64,000 nt of DNA from Thelephora terrestris (GCA_015956445.1 WIUZ02000002.1:2418001-2482000), one strand, 5' to 3'. Positions 22,281 through 34,215 are shown, counted from the first letter of the stretch. Translations and numbers: made by a program. The notes: generated from the sequence alone by a model not told the origin.

Positions 22281-23150
22281 TTAGGCGAAAGTCAGGGTGC
22301 AATCGAAAGAACATATTGAGAGGCATACAGATGGTGCGTTGTGAACGACACAGCCTAGATCATAATCCTTGTTGTCTGATCCATATTTATCCAAGTCCTC
22401 TTCGCCATCCTCCCCGATTTCATCATCGAGCTGTCCCGGTGAATCCGGAACGATGAGTGGTCCGTCCTCATCTGCACCGAGATCGCGTGGTCCTTGGCCA
22501 GCCCAACTCATCCTCCGGGCCCGTTCTGGCGATTTTCGCATAGTGTGATACCGAACAAAGACGCATCGATTGAAGTCCTCGGGGATGTCCACATCGTTCA
22601 TCGATTTTGAGGGAAATTCCGCAACTCGGTTGCGTGGAAGGGGGGCCTGACCCCACAGCCCCTTTTGAATGTGGGGTGAAGATCTCGTGCGTTGTGTGAC
22701 TGAGTGAGATACGGCGACCCCTGAATCATCGGTAACCACGTCGGCTCTGACAGTGGTGTCCTCATCCAAGTACGCGACCATTTCAAAGTCCCTGGTCACG
22801 TCAAAACCGGTCACGAGGACTGGGCGAACGTCTTCTGAATATCCCTTGTGAAGACCCAGCGCAACCCACGAGTCGTAGTGGCGCTTGGTGTATTCTTCGA
22901 ACGGCGCTTGGATCGTTGCATCCACCCTGTATGTCTCATAATTGGTTACTAATGCTGCGCCACTGCGATTCTCCTTGAGCTCGAATGAGAAACCTGAACC
23001 AGCGCCTCGGGAGCTAGATGGGACGAGGTTGAGAACAGCGAAGGATGATGCAAGGGAGTGATCGTACGATGTTATGGATGTGGCGTCACCGCAGTGGTCG
23101 GTGGAGACCTGTTTGACGCTGTTCGTATACAAAACACGCGGTAAGTACAC
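22281..23150 (-). pseudogene. Partial paralogue of the gene at 41300-42545
   Basis: A 289-codon minus-strand frame carries the signature of an Agaricomycete-type family whose function I do not know: ALVTNYETYRVDATIQ, FEEYTKRHYDSWV, VRPVLVTGFDVTRDFEMVAY and NRCVFVRYHTMRK. These align in order with the gene at 41300-42545. The N-terminal DVGYIRRGGFHLLFS block of that paralogue is missing here; the sequence upstream belongs to the alpha/beta-hydrolase fragment. It is therefore a 5'-truncated copy fused behind another fragment, within the CACTA candidate. Confidence 0.6.
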
Positions 23151-23164
23151 TGTAGCACGTCGAG

Positions 23165-24300
23165 GACATCAAAGTACGTACACATCTTCGCGTACTCGTG
23201 AACCTTATCGAAGACATCGAGCACGACGTTCGTGTTATACATTAACCCATGGTCGGCACCCTTCACTACCTCAACCTTACACCTTTCTGTGCCCATGGTC
23301 TGTTCCAACCACCTCATGGCACTCACAGCGATCCGCTCATCCTTATCCCCGTACCACACGGCAACCGTGTGAGGGTATTCCTGATACGAGAATCCCACGG
23401 AACGCGCTCGTGATTTAGGATCAGGAGAAGGTCGTTGTGCGTGCCTTTGGCAGATTCAGCACACGAGGCTGCGATCAGAGCGCCGGCCAGCGATGCATCG
23501 TATGATGAACCAGTAGAGGTCTGACTGGTCGGTGTCGTGGGGAGAGAGGGAATGGGCGGCGAAGGTGGGTAGTAAGAATACGGTGACCTGCTGTTTGTTG
23601 TGCCCAGCAAAATCGAACGCACTCCCTCAAGTCACTTGAAGGAGCTCAGCCGGGGTTCAGCAGGCGACGGCGTCCGCAATTTCCAATTCTCGATCCCAAA
23701 GTCAAGCTTTGTGGAAGTTGGGGGGATGAGAGTGGGGGTTTTGGCACGGTTTTCGGCCTCCGCGAGGAATTTTTGCCCTTCCCCCGGAGAGAACCCATGG
23801 ACCGGAGAGCTTTGAGCGTCCTAGGAGCAACCCGGTGAGGATACCGATTCGCAAAGGCCAACGCGTAAGGAGAACCAGCTGAATGGGCCATGACGCTACA
23901 CTGATCAATGCCGAGTTGGTCGAGAACCTCGTTGACGACCAAAGCCCATTCAGGAATACCGCGAGCAGACTTTTGGCGCGGTCTTTGCGTCCTCCCTAGT
24001 CCTCATCTGTGTAATTTTCGGTCAGGAAACTTCCATATCGAAGGAGTGACAGTCATACCTGTCAATACACCGATCCAGCGACGTCTTCCTGGGAACGGAC
24101 TTTGCAGGGGTCATGGGGTCGCCACAACCCATCTGATGTTTGGACGAACGTGTTGAGTGGACCGGCGAGGCCAGCTCCGTACCAGGATTGGAAACCGTAG
24201 AGTAATTGCAGCTTGAGATGGACGAAGAGGCGATGACGAGTCCGATCGACCCCGTCTGTCGAGACGAGGGAACAAACTTGAAGCACGAACGGTCTGTGGG
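23165..24300 (-). pseudogene. Broken alpha/beta-hydrolase
   Basis: Pieces in order: a YGFQSWYGAGLAGPL region (about 24190), VVNEVLDQLGIDQCSVMAHSAGSP (about 23930) with the nucleophile elbow HSAGS, and WYGDKDERIAVSAMRWLE with KGADHGLMYN (about 23350-23230), holding the acid and histidine region of the fold. Around 23398 the frame shifts by one between ERVPW and GFSYQEY, which should be contiguous; one G appears to be missing. The hydrolase is thus inactive as read. The family cuts ester or amide bonds. It is followed at once by the fragment at 22281-23150, and both lie between the transposase and the right CACTA end. Confidence 0.65.
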
Positions 24301-24679
24301 CTGTTTGACCACGGAAAATGGTAACTTGGATGCGTGCAGGAGGATAGATTCTGGCAGAGGCCGGGTGGAGGACCGAGACAAAGGCTCAGAGCTCGATGGG
24401 AGGAAACGAAGGAGGTTAAAGACCCGAGAGTCCAGCGGGAGGCGGGCGCGAGCCGAGAAGCAAGAGGGTTCTCGTTCCCGCGCCCTGGATTCCACCCTAT
24501 GACAGGAAACGCCCACAGGATTCGAAGCGGCGATATTGTGATGACAGCACCGAGGAACACTCACCCACACGCCGTGTCCTCCACCTCAACACAGAGGTAT
24601 TCTTCACTTGCGTGATGCTAGCCGAGCGTGCGAGGACGGGCATCCGAACTGAAGTGTTGTGGATGAAGTTCCGGACAAA

Positions 24680-24880
24680 ACAAGCTTAAGTACGATATCG
24701 ATTACATGTGTGAGTGCCCTCGGGTTACTTGGTACTGAACAGGGTACTGATCGTCCCGAGAAAATCCCCTTGCCCTTCAGTACCCTCGCCAGTGCTCGAA
24801 AAATCATATGCCCAATTTTTTGATAAGTACCGCCGGCATATGATGGTCACTTGCCGCGAGTAGCGTCAGTTCCCACAGTG
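24680..24880. repeat. Right terminus and subterminal repeats of the CACTA candidate
   Basis: GGTACTGA occurs twice in direct orientation (about 24731 and 24743) and TCAGTACC once inverted (about 24778). CGCCAGTGCTCG at about 24788 is the inverse of the GCACTGGCGA motif at the left end. The end itself is TCCCACAGTG (24871-24880), then ATG. Confidence 0.55.
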
Positions 24881-24883
24881 ATG

Positions 24884-25868
24884 GTGTTACAACATGTCCC
24901 TTCGCCCCCTTGACTTCTCTGGGCTAGAAAAGGACCTTGACATCCGCAATAAAGGACAAACCCCAAAATGACCGAATTTTTCCGCACTGGTGAATCGGCG
25001 AGGTGACGACTCGTCCGGACCGAGATCGAGATCCGGCCTCTCCATCAGCGCTACGTTCCCGTCGGGATTGGGATTTAGCCATTGTAAGTACCATTCTACG
25101 GTGGTCTGGGTGCTCTACTAACTCTCACGGGTCCTGCCAGAAAACAACAAGTCCGTATCCACGTAACGAAGTTTCACGAAAGAATCCGGTGAGATGAAAA
25201 ACTCAAATTACTTCCATTGGTTCCTTCCGTTGGGTCGGACCACCTGGAGAACTTTCGCGGCCTCAGCTACCGGACACGGGCGTTCAGGGGACTCGGATAC
25301 AGCCCCAGAAACAGCTTCTGGGGGTCCATGCGCGGCGCGTGTCTTGTTTTAGAGAGACAAGGGCTCCGGTGATCCGCGAAGGAGTTGACCGTGGCGTTTT
25401 GAGCTCGAATCACTCGTTCGAGGAAGCGTTAGTAAGGTCAATGAAGGGGCCAACGGAGAAATCGACATTGTGATTTGGAGAGTAGATGCGTTGTAGATTT
25501 AGGGACGCTAGGTCGGAGGTTTTGATCCTGAGAATGATACTGGCCAGGGATGAAAGGTTTTCAGCTCCAAAAGCCAGCAATATTTCGTGAAGCCGTGGCA
25601 AACCCTCTGGAACCGTTTGAACCCCAGTCCCAAGCTCTCAATCCCGCATGCAGAAAAGATGACCCAAGGTCCGCGGGCACAAGAATGAGGCAGAGGATTG
25701 GACAAAGGTTAAGCATTGTCCAGCCTTTCCGCGAAGAAAACCAAGGCCTGCTGGTGGTACAGTAACCTGAAGACGGACAGGACGCTGACGGACGATCGCG
25801 AACCTTTCCTCTTCCCGACGCTTCCCAATCGGGTAACCCCTCTCCAGCGATGACATGACGCTTACCTG
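24884..25868. other. Upstream region of the CCDC174-like gene
   Basis: Minus-strand frames at 25410-25601 (LPRLHEILLAFGAENLSSL, then an ordered hydrophobic stretch) suggest the tail of a leucine-rich protein, but there is no confirmed start or domain. On the plus strand nothing is supported. The promoter of the next gene must lie here. Confidence 0.35.
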
Positions 25869-27450
25869 ATGGCACCTAGATCAACCAACAAGGCGAAGGC
25901 CGCAGGGATTGGAGCCAGCTCTTTCCTCGACCTGAAGGCCGAACTCGCCTCTAAGGAGAGGGAAATAGCCGAGAACAAGGCTGCGGGTAAGAGGACCGCT
26001 TCCAACGGACAGAAACCTGGCAAGGTGAGCATGTACCTCGTCGTTTGTGTTCTGCGAACGGCCACGCTTACGCTCTTCTCCCCCCATTGGTTGGTCCCAA
26101 TAGAAATCTACCGTATGGAGTCGGCCAAACAAGGGCGTCAACGCGCGAGCGGCGAAGGACATCGAGCTGGAAGCCATCGCACGACCAACGATCGAGACCT
26201 CGTACGCAATTTTGGAACGAAAATCGAGGATATACGAACAACTCGACAAGGGAAAGGACGCTGGGCTATCGGAAAAGCAGTTCGGGTCACTACTCGTCGA
26301 TGTGGGTATCGGAAATTTCCTTGTGGCCTCCTCCTCGCTAACCAATCTCGCTCTGCCAGTTTGATCGGAAGTCGGTGGATGATCAATCCTCGGACGAAGA
26401 CCTGGATGAGAGCTTGACGGTGCCTACGCAACCAACGGCAACGGATGAAGTACGCAATTCAGCAGTCTGCTCTCATGAGGCGTTCCGGTGTTGACTTTTC
26501 CCCAGGACGATGAACTCATCGACTTCATCGATGAGCTAGGGAGGTCGAAACCCATGCGCCGGTCTAAAGTTCCACAGCTCTTGGGGGTACGTTCTCAGGT
26601 CTCTCACTTGTTAGGGATTTGACTAAGACTTCCACAGGGAGAGAGGGTCATGTTCTTTTACGACGACGATGGGAAGCTTGCCGCGGGTCCCGAATCTCAA
26701 ATACCACCACACCTTCTCCCTGAAGACCCAGATGAGTAAGTGACGATCGCAGCTTTCTCTTCAGCTCAGTTTACCAATCATCCTTTCCTCACCGCAGCCC
26801 CGACGTAATCTGTGCGCTGTTCTCAACCGTGCTCACACCTCACGCCAAGCTAACTCCTTCCGATTACAGACAACCCCGTAAATCACTTCCCGGTATACGA
26901 GCCTGACGCAGCTCGTGTCTTCGAGATCGCAAAAGAATTCGCCGAGGAGAGCAACCCGCTCAACATCCACTACGACGCATCGAAAGAAGTTCGGGCAAAG
27001 GGAGCAGGCTTCTACCAGTTCTCGGCCGACGAAGAAACCCGACGACGGCAGATGGAGGAATTCAAAACCGCCCGAGAGGAGACTGGGAAGACTCGAGCCG
27101 AGTTCGGTGCCGTTGATTTGAGGCCGGGGGAAGTGGAAGGGTTGGTTGCCGACGGAGCGAGTGGAAGTAGTGGAGGTGGTATGAGTAAGAGTGCGGCTTT
27201 AGAGAAGCGGAAGAGAGATTTGGAGGAGAGAAGAAAGTTGGTGGATGCCAAACGGAGGAAGAAGGCTGGGGGCCCGCCTGTTGTCGAACCCTCTCCGAAT
27301 TCTTCTCCGGCAATTACGGAGAGCCAGGCTACGACTCAGGCAGCCGTACAGTCTCTCAAACCGGCGCCTGTCGAACCCGTCGTCCCGAATCCCGCAGATG
27401 ACTTCCTTGCCCAGTTGGAAAGAGACATAATGTCGGGCAAGGCTAGGTGA
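25869..27450 (+). CDS. CCDC174: CCDC174-like protein (DUF4078 family)
   Basis: Seven exons join in frame to about 405 residues: 25869-26024, 26104-26301, 26360-26449, 26506-26586, 26638-26735, a 14-nt micro-exon 26798-26811, and 26870-27450. All have GT..AG introns. The N-terminus has a Lys-rich coil (FLDLKAELASKEREIAENKA), then YEQLDKGKDAGLSEKQFGSL and LLVDF. The middle has GERVMFFYDDDGKL. The micro-exon restores DPDVIYNPVNHFPVYEPD. The family signature KGAGFYQFSADEETRRRQME and a basic nuclear tail follow. CCDC174 proteins are nuclear and linked to the splicing/exon-junction machinery in animals; the fungal role is inferred. It is the clearest ordinary host gene here and seems undamaged. Confidence 0.88.
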
Positions 27451-28094
27451 TCTGGCGGGTCTTCTGGGTTATGTGGTCATGAGCCTAGAAGAATGTCGAG
27501 AGTCCCTTAAGGAAACAACGTTCTGGGTGGTGGATGTCCCCCAAGCAATGCATGTCGAACTGTGGCACTCCAATCTATTCGCTCAGAAGGCGGCCAAACT
27601 TCAAGCAGATATCATCTCAACATCGTTTGATTTCGCCGGCGTATGCTGTTGAAGAGTCCTCCGATACCTGGGAACAATGGACAGTCGCACAACGTTCATG
27701 GGGAAGGATAATTGTTTCAACAGATGGATTGAAAATGGCAGCATGACTGGACCAGTGGCCCGAACGATCCAAGTCGAGGTTGGCGAAAACGAGGCCCTCT
27801 TCGTTCTCATACGCAATTCGCTGCAAGGATGGGAGGGAAGAGGGATAGAGAACACGATTCTCTGATCTCCCTTGCAACAGTTGGTTCCTCAGTGCTAAGC
27901 GAAGCAATAGACACGGGGATAAAGTTGTACCTACTACACACAAACTTGGGTGCAAAAACGGATCGGACTCAAAGGGCACCTCAACGCTCGATGGGGCCGT
28001 CAGGTCTCAACGGTGACAACGGGACTTGGAGTGACGATCTACGCGAAGGAGACAGAAAAGGTGCCGACAGAAGCGATTTATCGAACGAGCCCCC
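27451..28094. other. Intergenic, no gene seen
   Basis: Only short frames without recognisable content. It lies between the CCDC174-like gene and the convergent seven-TM gene A. Confidence 0.5.
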
Positions 28095-29388
28095 CTAGAT
28101 CTTGTCGTGATGCAAGTCCACCGTTGTCACAACCTCAATGGCAAGCGCTCCTGTATTGTTCCTACTTGTGACCGTCGAAGTCGCAGAGTGTCCGCTAGGA
28201 GGTGTCCAACCACCGCACGTAGACTCTCCCTGACTCCGATATCGGATCGGACTGGCGTCCCCGGAGACCGTGTCGTTCGCCAATGCCCTGCGATTGGTAA
28301 CTTGTAGAACGATGAGAAGCGGAGCGATGACCTGTTCGTCACCACGATTAGCCAACGACGCCCCAAGGTTACAATGGGTCTATAGAATGTAAAGCAGTAC
28401 GAACCTGAGCTTGGGCAAGGAGTGGGAAGAAAAAATACTGAGAGGGGTCGTCGGCAGCCCAAGTTCCAATAAACAGCAGAAAGGTTACACCGTAAATGGC
28501 AGAAGACTCGCTAATAACGGTGATAACGGCCTTATACAGTGCGCTGAGCCTGAACGGAGCGTTCATAGCTTTTTGAATGTCCCTGCTTAGTAGGACAAGT
28601 CGGGCGATGATCGTGAGCGTGAGGGAGACGTTGAGCGAAACCGAGAGCGAGTACGGAACGCCGATGTTGATGGTTGTGGAGCGCCAGATAAAACAGCTCG
28701 GTTGCGTGATCTGGTAGTAGACGAGCATGATACCCGTCACTGTATCGACGAGATTAGCCAGGTTTCTCGTAGGAAGTCGGGAACGTACCAAAAGAGGCGA
28801 GGTATAGTAGGCAGGGGAAGGCCATGACCCAACGGCGCATCGGGAAAATGATGTGGCAGCGATAGAGCTAGAGTAAGAGCATGCATTAGACCTAATTGAC
28901 TTACTTGGGCGTAGACTTTACCAAAAGGCCGTCGGCTAGCCAGTTGTTCATGAGGAACGTTAGAGTGGAAACTATTCCAGCCGTCTCGGAGAAGGCAAGG
29001 TACTGGTATCTGAGGGGCCCGGGATACGAGTCATTGGGAAATCCTCGGTTGTCGATGTAGGAGGTGGATAGTATCTCGAGATTTATCGCGGTGAATACTG
29101 TCACAAACACGAACACGACCCCAGTGTGGGCCACGAGCAGCCACCGGAGGCTCCCCGTTGTGTGCTTGGCAGGGCCGAGCAACGCGCACATACATTTGAA
29201 GAACAGAATGATGTTGATCCCTAGAAAAATGAAGTGAATGAACAGGCGAGTAAGGGTGAACGGACGGGTGTCAACGTACCATAGAATATCGGGCAGGTAA
29301 GCAATCCGGCAAAATTGGCCTTCTCTTGGGAGAGCATCTTCGACACATTAGGAACGTCGGACCAGCGCTTTTTCGAAGAGCCAGACAT
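28095..29388 (-). CDS. Seven-TM fungal membrane protein A
   Basis: Start MSGSSKKRWSDVPN at 29388. Exons give FAGLLTCPIFYG, a TM pair RWLLVAHTGVVFVFVTVF, the loop SYIDNRGFPN with GPLRYQY, then LTFLMNNWLADGLLV, and a later exon with TNIG-VPYSLSVSLNVSLTLT, IARLVLLSRDIQKAMNAPF and AVITVISESSAIYGVTFLLF. The last exon ends in VVTTVDLHHDKI. The pattern of about seven hydrophobic helices with a conserved YIDNR loop and MNNWLADGLL fits a family common in mushroom genomes but without known function; a receptor-like role is only a guess. Two paralogues lie in the window (32882-34215 and 59225-63737). No frame break was noticed. Confidence 0.7.
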
Positions 29389-30477
29389 GGTTCAGATCCG
29401 GGAGTTCGGTGGAGGGAAGATGGATAGCGGGGGGTCGGCTCAGAATTGAACACAACGAGTAGGTTATAAACATCTGGGAGTTGAATTGAAAGGCAAAGCG
29501 TGATTGATGACTGGCAAGGGACAACAAGGGAACCCTCTCGTCCGGAATCATCAGAGTCTGCAGGGTCTGCCGTAATTTCTTCAGGGTCCATTGTGCCGTG
29601 ATCACCTCTTCGGTGTTAACTGCGACGTGCTTACTTCGCCAAACACCGGCAAAAGATGTAGGCGTTGATCACTTCGCCTTATTTCTACCGTGCTCCTTCG
29701 TTAGAGACTCGGGCCGAAGGGTATACAGTCCATTTGCTTTTCCATTCCTAAAATCTACAGTGAGCAGATCATGACCCGACATTTATGGTTAGTGGTGAGA
29801 ACGCACGTCCCAATGCCCATCTGTAGGATCCATGATGGACTGTGGCTGAAACCGTCTCAAATTGTACGGCAGGTTGGGATCCACCACGGCGGCCCCCTCT
29901 CTCATCCTTCGGGAGGGCCATTGTTTCGGACTCTTGCTCCATATTGAGCATGCATCCTACCCGTGTTCCATTCCCCTGGTTCTGGTCGACCGAGACTGAG
30001 AACTGAGGCCGCTCTGCCACCGGCGTTGGACCAATTTTCGAGGACCACCACGAAGGTTACTCGTCGACGGGTGGTACCAAATGTGGTCGATTATGAGAGC
30101 GGGCGCTCGGGCGACAAGAGATTGATGGGCTGCGGACCCCGAGGGCCCGAATATTCCAAAGCGGGGAGATGGTCATGCCAGGAAGCGGGAGAGAGTGTTT
30201 CAAGAAAGATCTGGATGCCCCCTCGAATTTACTCGATAGTGGTGCTTGTTTCATCAATTACGCGATTTTTTCCCCAACTCTTCGGAGTTTGGGCTCAAAA
30301 AGCCATAGGCGCCCAAATTTTCTGGAGGATGCCCAAAAAATTCTGGATCTGAAATTTGAATCCTGCCCGGGTATCAACAGGTATCAACCAGACCATATTT
30401 TTTCGGACGCTACGTAGGACAAACCTCACCACTTTCAATTCCAGGGCTCTTCAAACAATCATTCCGTATCCATCACA
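29389..30477. other. Spacer, duplicated at 34216-35130
   Basis: No gene seen. Stretches such as TACGGCAGGTTGGGATCCACC (about 29861) recur in the other copy of the unit (about 34760). This shows the spacer was duplicated along with its genes. Confidence 0.5.
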
Positions 30478-32045
30478 ATGTCGCAAGCGCACCCTGGTAG
30501 CGACCTCAACATCGAACAGCTGGTACACGCGCTGGGTCGAGTCTTGGCTCCGAGTTCCTCGCGCAGAAGGTACCGATGCCTACGATGTCGCCATCATTTT
30601 GATTTAGATCATTGTCTAGAAGTTTACTCGAGTTGGGACCATCGAAGGTCTGATTCTACATATTTGCCATGGTTCCATCGTTTAACGCTCGCTGGGCCAC
30701 AGATTTTCGCTATCGAACGGACCTCTCTGAGACCTTGCAAGCGGTCAGGGCAATCAGGAACATGAACATCCCCGTCAACAAGCTCCCGCCAGAACTCCTG
30801 TCCAGGATTCTCGAACATCGGGACTGCGAGGAGGACCTCTCCGCATCCACACACGTCTGTCAATATTGGCGTTCTACCCTTACATCCAGTCCATCTCTCT
30901 GGAGCCATCTCGTGGTTGAGTCCAAGCGCGACGTCGGCCGTGCACTCACGTACCTCAAACGATCCAAGTCAGCGGCCATTCATGTCTGGATAACCATAGA
31001 TGTTGTGCAAGACCTCGACGTGCTCCAACGTTTCACTCCACACATCTCACGAACGAGGTCATTCTCCATCCAAGGTTACATAAATGTCCACCTAGCCTCT
31101 TCACTTCTCTTGTGCAGCCCTGTTCCGTTGCTGGAGCACCTGGAAATACGTGCTCATGGGGGTCCTGTGCGCAACATCGACAACTTCCCCCTTCCCAGCT
31201 TAACCGAACTTGAGCTGTGTCTCTTGGAGCATAGTGGTTCAATTCGCATCAGTTCACTATTCCTACTGTTTTCCAACTGCCCCCGACTTCAGAAAATACG
31301 TGTTCGCATTTTTGATGGGGTACTGCAGGATCTTTCCCCGCACCACGTCACCTCGCTTGAGTCAGTGGTGGATTTGTCTTACGCCAGCAATGTCGTTGAA
31401 GGAATTCTCCCCTGCCTGAAGCTTCCGCGGCTCAAACGGCTTAGGGTGAGTTGAAACTCACAAGCGGAACAGGCGAAAAAACTGGCCGGTTTTTTGCCTA
31501 ATGCCGGCCATGGTCTCCTAGCCGGAGTCACCGCCATGTCGTACTTTCCCGAAGCATATGCACACTCGGTCAGATTTACCGGGAAAAGTATCGACGTAAC
31601 ACTCGACGGGGCCCGCATCCAGGGAAGTCCCGCCCCCCTTGGTTGGCTTTCGGACGAAGAGTGTATCCCGTTTGCACAAATTCAAGCCCTGGAAGTTGGA
31701 GGTTGTTACATCCCCGCAGATTTCCCCATCAACCTCTTCAACAAAGTGACAACGTTTCAGGTGTCTGTGTGGGGTAAACAGCTTATCAAGGAGTATCTGC
31801 AGTTGTTTTTCCCGAGCCCGGAGGCAGGGATTCCTTGTCCGTCCCTCCGAGAGCTCCGGTACTCTTGCTGGTCAGACCCTACGCCACACATAAGACAACT
31901 CATAAGTCTACTCGAGGAACGGGAGCGGGTTGGACATCGACTAGAGCTGCTGTCTATAACAGTCACAGAGAGAGTAGATCAAAACCTTGAAGAGGAACTG
32001 AGGGAGCGTGTGGGAGAGCTTTGCATCGTGGTGTCGGAAGAATGA
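30478..32045 (+). pseudogene. F-box/LRR-type protein, copy 1, inactivated
   Basis: A possible first exon starts MSQAHPGSDLNIEQLVHALG at 30478. The main exon has the F-box NKLPPELLSRILEHRDCEED and VCQYWRSTLTSSPSLW, followed by leucine-rich segments (PLLEHLEIRAH, LPSLTELEL, CPRLQKIRV, LKRLRVS). A TGA at 31452-31454 interrupts the frame where copy 2 has a Cys codon (TGC). After it the same frame continues KLAGFLPNAGHGLLAG to 32045. Compared with copy 2 it lacks about 26 residues after NIDNF. A one-base difference near 30720 changes the frame before the F-box. F-box proteins recruit targets to SCF ubiquitin ligases; this copy probably cannot. Confidence 0.7.
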
Positions 32046-32881
32046 GCATGAATTTATCGTGGCTGCTGTTCACCGCGATCTCAACGGACCTCCCGTTTTG
32101 TAATTAAATATCATACACTTACGGCCTCAGCCACTTGTAAACCTGTTGTACGATAACGAATAAAACTACACAAACAAATCTGACTCGAGCCGGACCAGCA
32201 ACCAACAGTTGATCACGTTGCGAAGTGCAAATCAAGTGTTTGGGACTGATCACAAGTTTAGGTTTAAGGCTTGTGGTTGTCAAGCAAAATTTCCCCATGA
32301 CATGGCACGGGCGCTACAACGCCGGTCGATAAAAGCCCCGAGACGAAAACCCTGGGCTGTTTTAGCGCATGATAAGCATATTGTGTAGTGGATCAGGATC
32401 TGAGATAAAAGCCGTCACATTTGCAGAGGCAGGAAGATTTGCCACCAACCGGCTTAGTAGCGGACGTGGTTCTCTGGTCCCCCATTTTGTTTAGATGCAT
32501 AAACTCTTTTCGGTTTTCCAATTTCGATCTCTCCTTTCTCCTTTTGCTTATCGTACCAAGCGAGAAAGGTCGTCAGTATACCATGACGCTCCATTCGCAA
32601 AAGTAAATTCGAAAATGGCTTCGGTTCGGAATTGCAAGGCATTCAGAATGCCGCTGCTATACATTTAAACAAATTTGTCTGTCCAAGTCTATGAGCCCGG
32701 GGGATAATATACAAAGGGCCTACCGAGGCGAACTGCGAGAGATCGTTTCGCACAAAAGAAGGACCTGAGGAGCAATAGACAGAGAGAGAAAACGAAGGTG
32801 ATGCTTGTATTCATGAACGTGGGGGGAAAATTGACCGGGGCGTGAAAGATGGAAAGGAAGGATCTCAGCCAATGCGGGCTG
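32046..32881. other. Intergenic, no gene seen
   Basis: AT-richer sequence with the 3' ends of two converging genes. No open frame worth reporting. It is the boundary between the two duplicated units. Confidence 0.5.
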
Positions 32882-34215
32882 TCAAGTTTTGAGCAATCCT
32901 CTAGATCTTGTGTGAGCCAGGTCCACCATCATCACAACCTCACCACCGAGCTCTTCGGGAGTCATTCCATCTATATCCTTCGAGCCGGCTGAAAACCTGT
33001 GAAGAGGGGTTCTGCTCCCACCCGTTGACCCCCCTTGGTTCGAAGGAACCGAAGCAATATCCCTAGAGACCATGTTGTTGTTCAACACTGTCCGGTTGGC
33101 GACCCGTAAAACAATGAGGAACGGAGCGATGACCTGTTTAATACCTCGAGTAGATAAAAATGCCCCAAGATTGCGGAAAATGTAGGGAGAGTACGAACCT
33201 GGGTCTGGGCAAGGACCGGAAAGAAGTAATACTCAGCGGGATTGTCGGCAGCCCACGTTCCAACAAACAGCAGAAAGGTCACAGCATAGAGGGCAGAAGA
33301 TTCGCTAATGACGGCGATGACGGCCTTGTACAATCCGCCGAGCCGGAACGGGGCATTCATAGCTTTTTGAATTTCCCTGCTCAGTAGAACAAGTCGGGCG
33401 ATGATCATGACCGTGAGGAGGATGTCGAGCGCAACCGAAATCGAATATGGAACGCCGATGCTGATGGGTGTAGAGCGCCAGATAGAGCGACTCGGGTGCG
33501 AAATCTGGTTGTAGATGAGCACGGTACCCGTCGCTGGTTCAGTGACGTCAGACGAAACCGTTGGCTAAAGCTTGCTTAAGAACTGGGCACGTACCGAAAG
33601 TTGCGAGGTATAGCAAACAAGGGAAGGCGATAGCCCAGGGGTTCATGGCATAAATAACATAGCAACGGTAGAGCTGGGGGGGCAGCCTGCATTAGACGCT
33701 GGAAGAGCGGACTTTGCGCGGATTTACCAAAAGACCATCGGCTAGCCAGTTGTTCAAGAGGAACATCACAGTGGAAACGATGCCCGTAGCCTGGTTGTAG
33801 ATGGTGTATTGGTAACCGAGAGGCCCAGGAGGTATCCCGTTGACACCGGGAAATCTCCGGTTATCGATGTAGGAGATGAATACGATGTTGAGGTTCGCTG
33901 CAGTGTATATCGTTGCAAACAAGAACATGGCCACGGTGTGGGCTGCGAGTAGCCACCTGAAACCACCCCTTGTGCGATTGACGGGGTTGAACAACGCGCC
34001 GATGCATTGAAAGAACAGGATGATAACGATTCCTAGGATGATGGATCGAACAGGTGTGGTTAGTGAGAATTCACGGACGCATAGCTTGATATACCGTATA
34101 ATATCGCGCTCGAAAGATTTCCAAAGAGCTTAGCCTTCTCGTAAAGATTTCCCTGGGGGCGACCCTCCAGAGAGTTTGTATCGCGGTCCCAGAGCCTCTG
34201 CGGAGAGCCGGACAT
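32882..34215 (-). CDS. Seven-TM fungal membrane protein B
   Basis: Start MSGSPQRLWDRDTN at 34215. It has the same exon plan as copy A: GFRWLLAAHTVAMFLFATIY, YIDNRRFPGVNG with GPLGYQY, VMFLLNNWLADGLLV, then IGVPYSISVALDILLTVMI, IARLVLLSREIQKAMNAPF, ISESSALYAVTFLLF, and a longer cytoplasmic tail with EELGGEVVMMVDLA. The tail differs from that of A (extra residues before and after VVMMVDL). All splice joints I tried keep the frame. Function is unknown. It forms a duplicated block with the F-box gene that follows on the opposite strand. Confidence 0.7.

Larger units (their letters stand above)
9645..24880. mobile_element. Candidate CACTA (EnSpm) element, about 15.2 kb, with gene cargo
   Basis: The left end at 9645 reads CACTGTGGGAAGTGAGG and the inverted right end at 24880 reads CACTGTGGGAACTGACG. 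ATG flanks both (9642-9644 and 24881-24883), matching the 3-bp duplication of CACTA elements. Both subterminal regions carry GTACTGA motifs and a GCACTGGCGA motif. Inside lies a Tnp2-type transposase of the same superfamily. A second terminus-like sequence at 19254 matches the right end better than 9645 does, so the true left boundary is uncertain. It could be a 15-kb element or a nest of elements. The interior also holds two unrecognised genes and several host-gene fragments. Confidence 0.5.

Noticed and set aside
19254-24880. A simple 5.6-kb CACTA element with its left end at 19254
   Set aside because: It would leave the transposase N-terminal exon outside and the flanks (TCC versus ATG) do not match. 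Kept only as an alternative.
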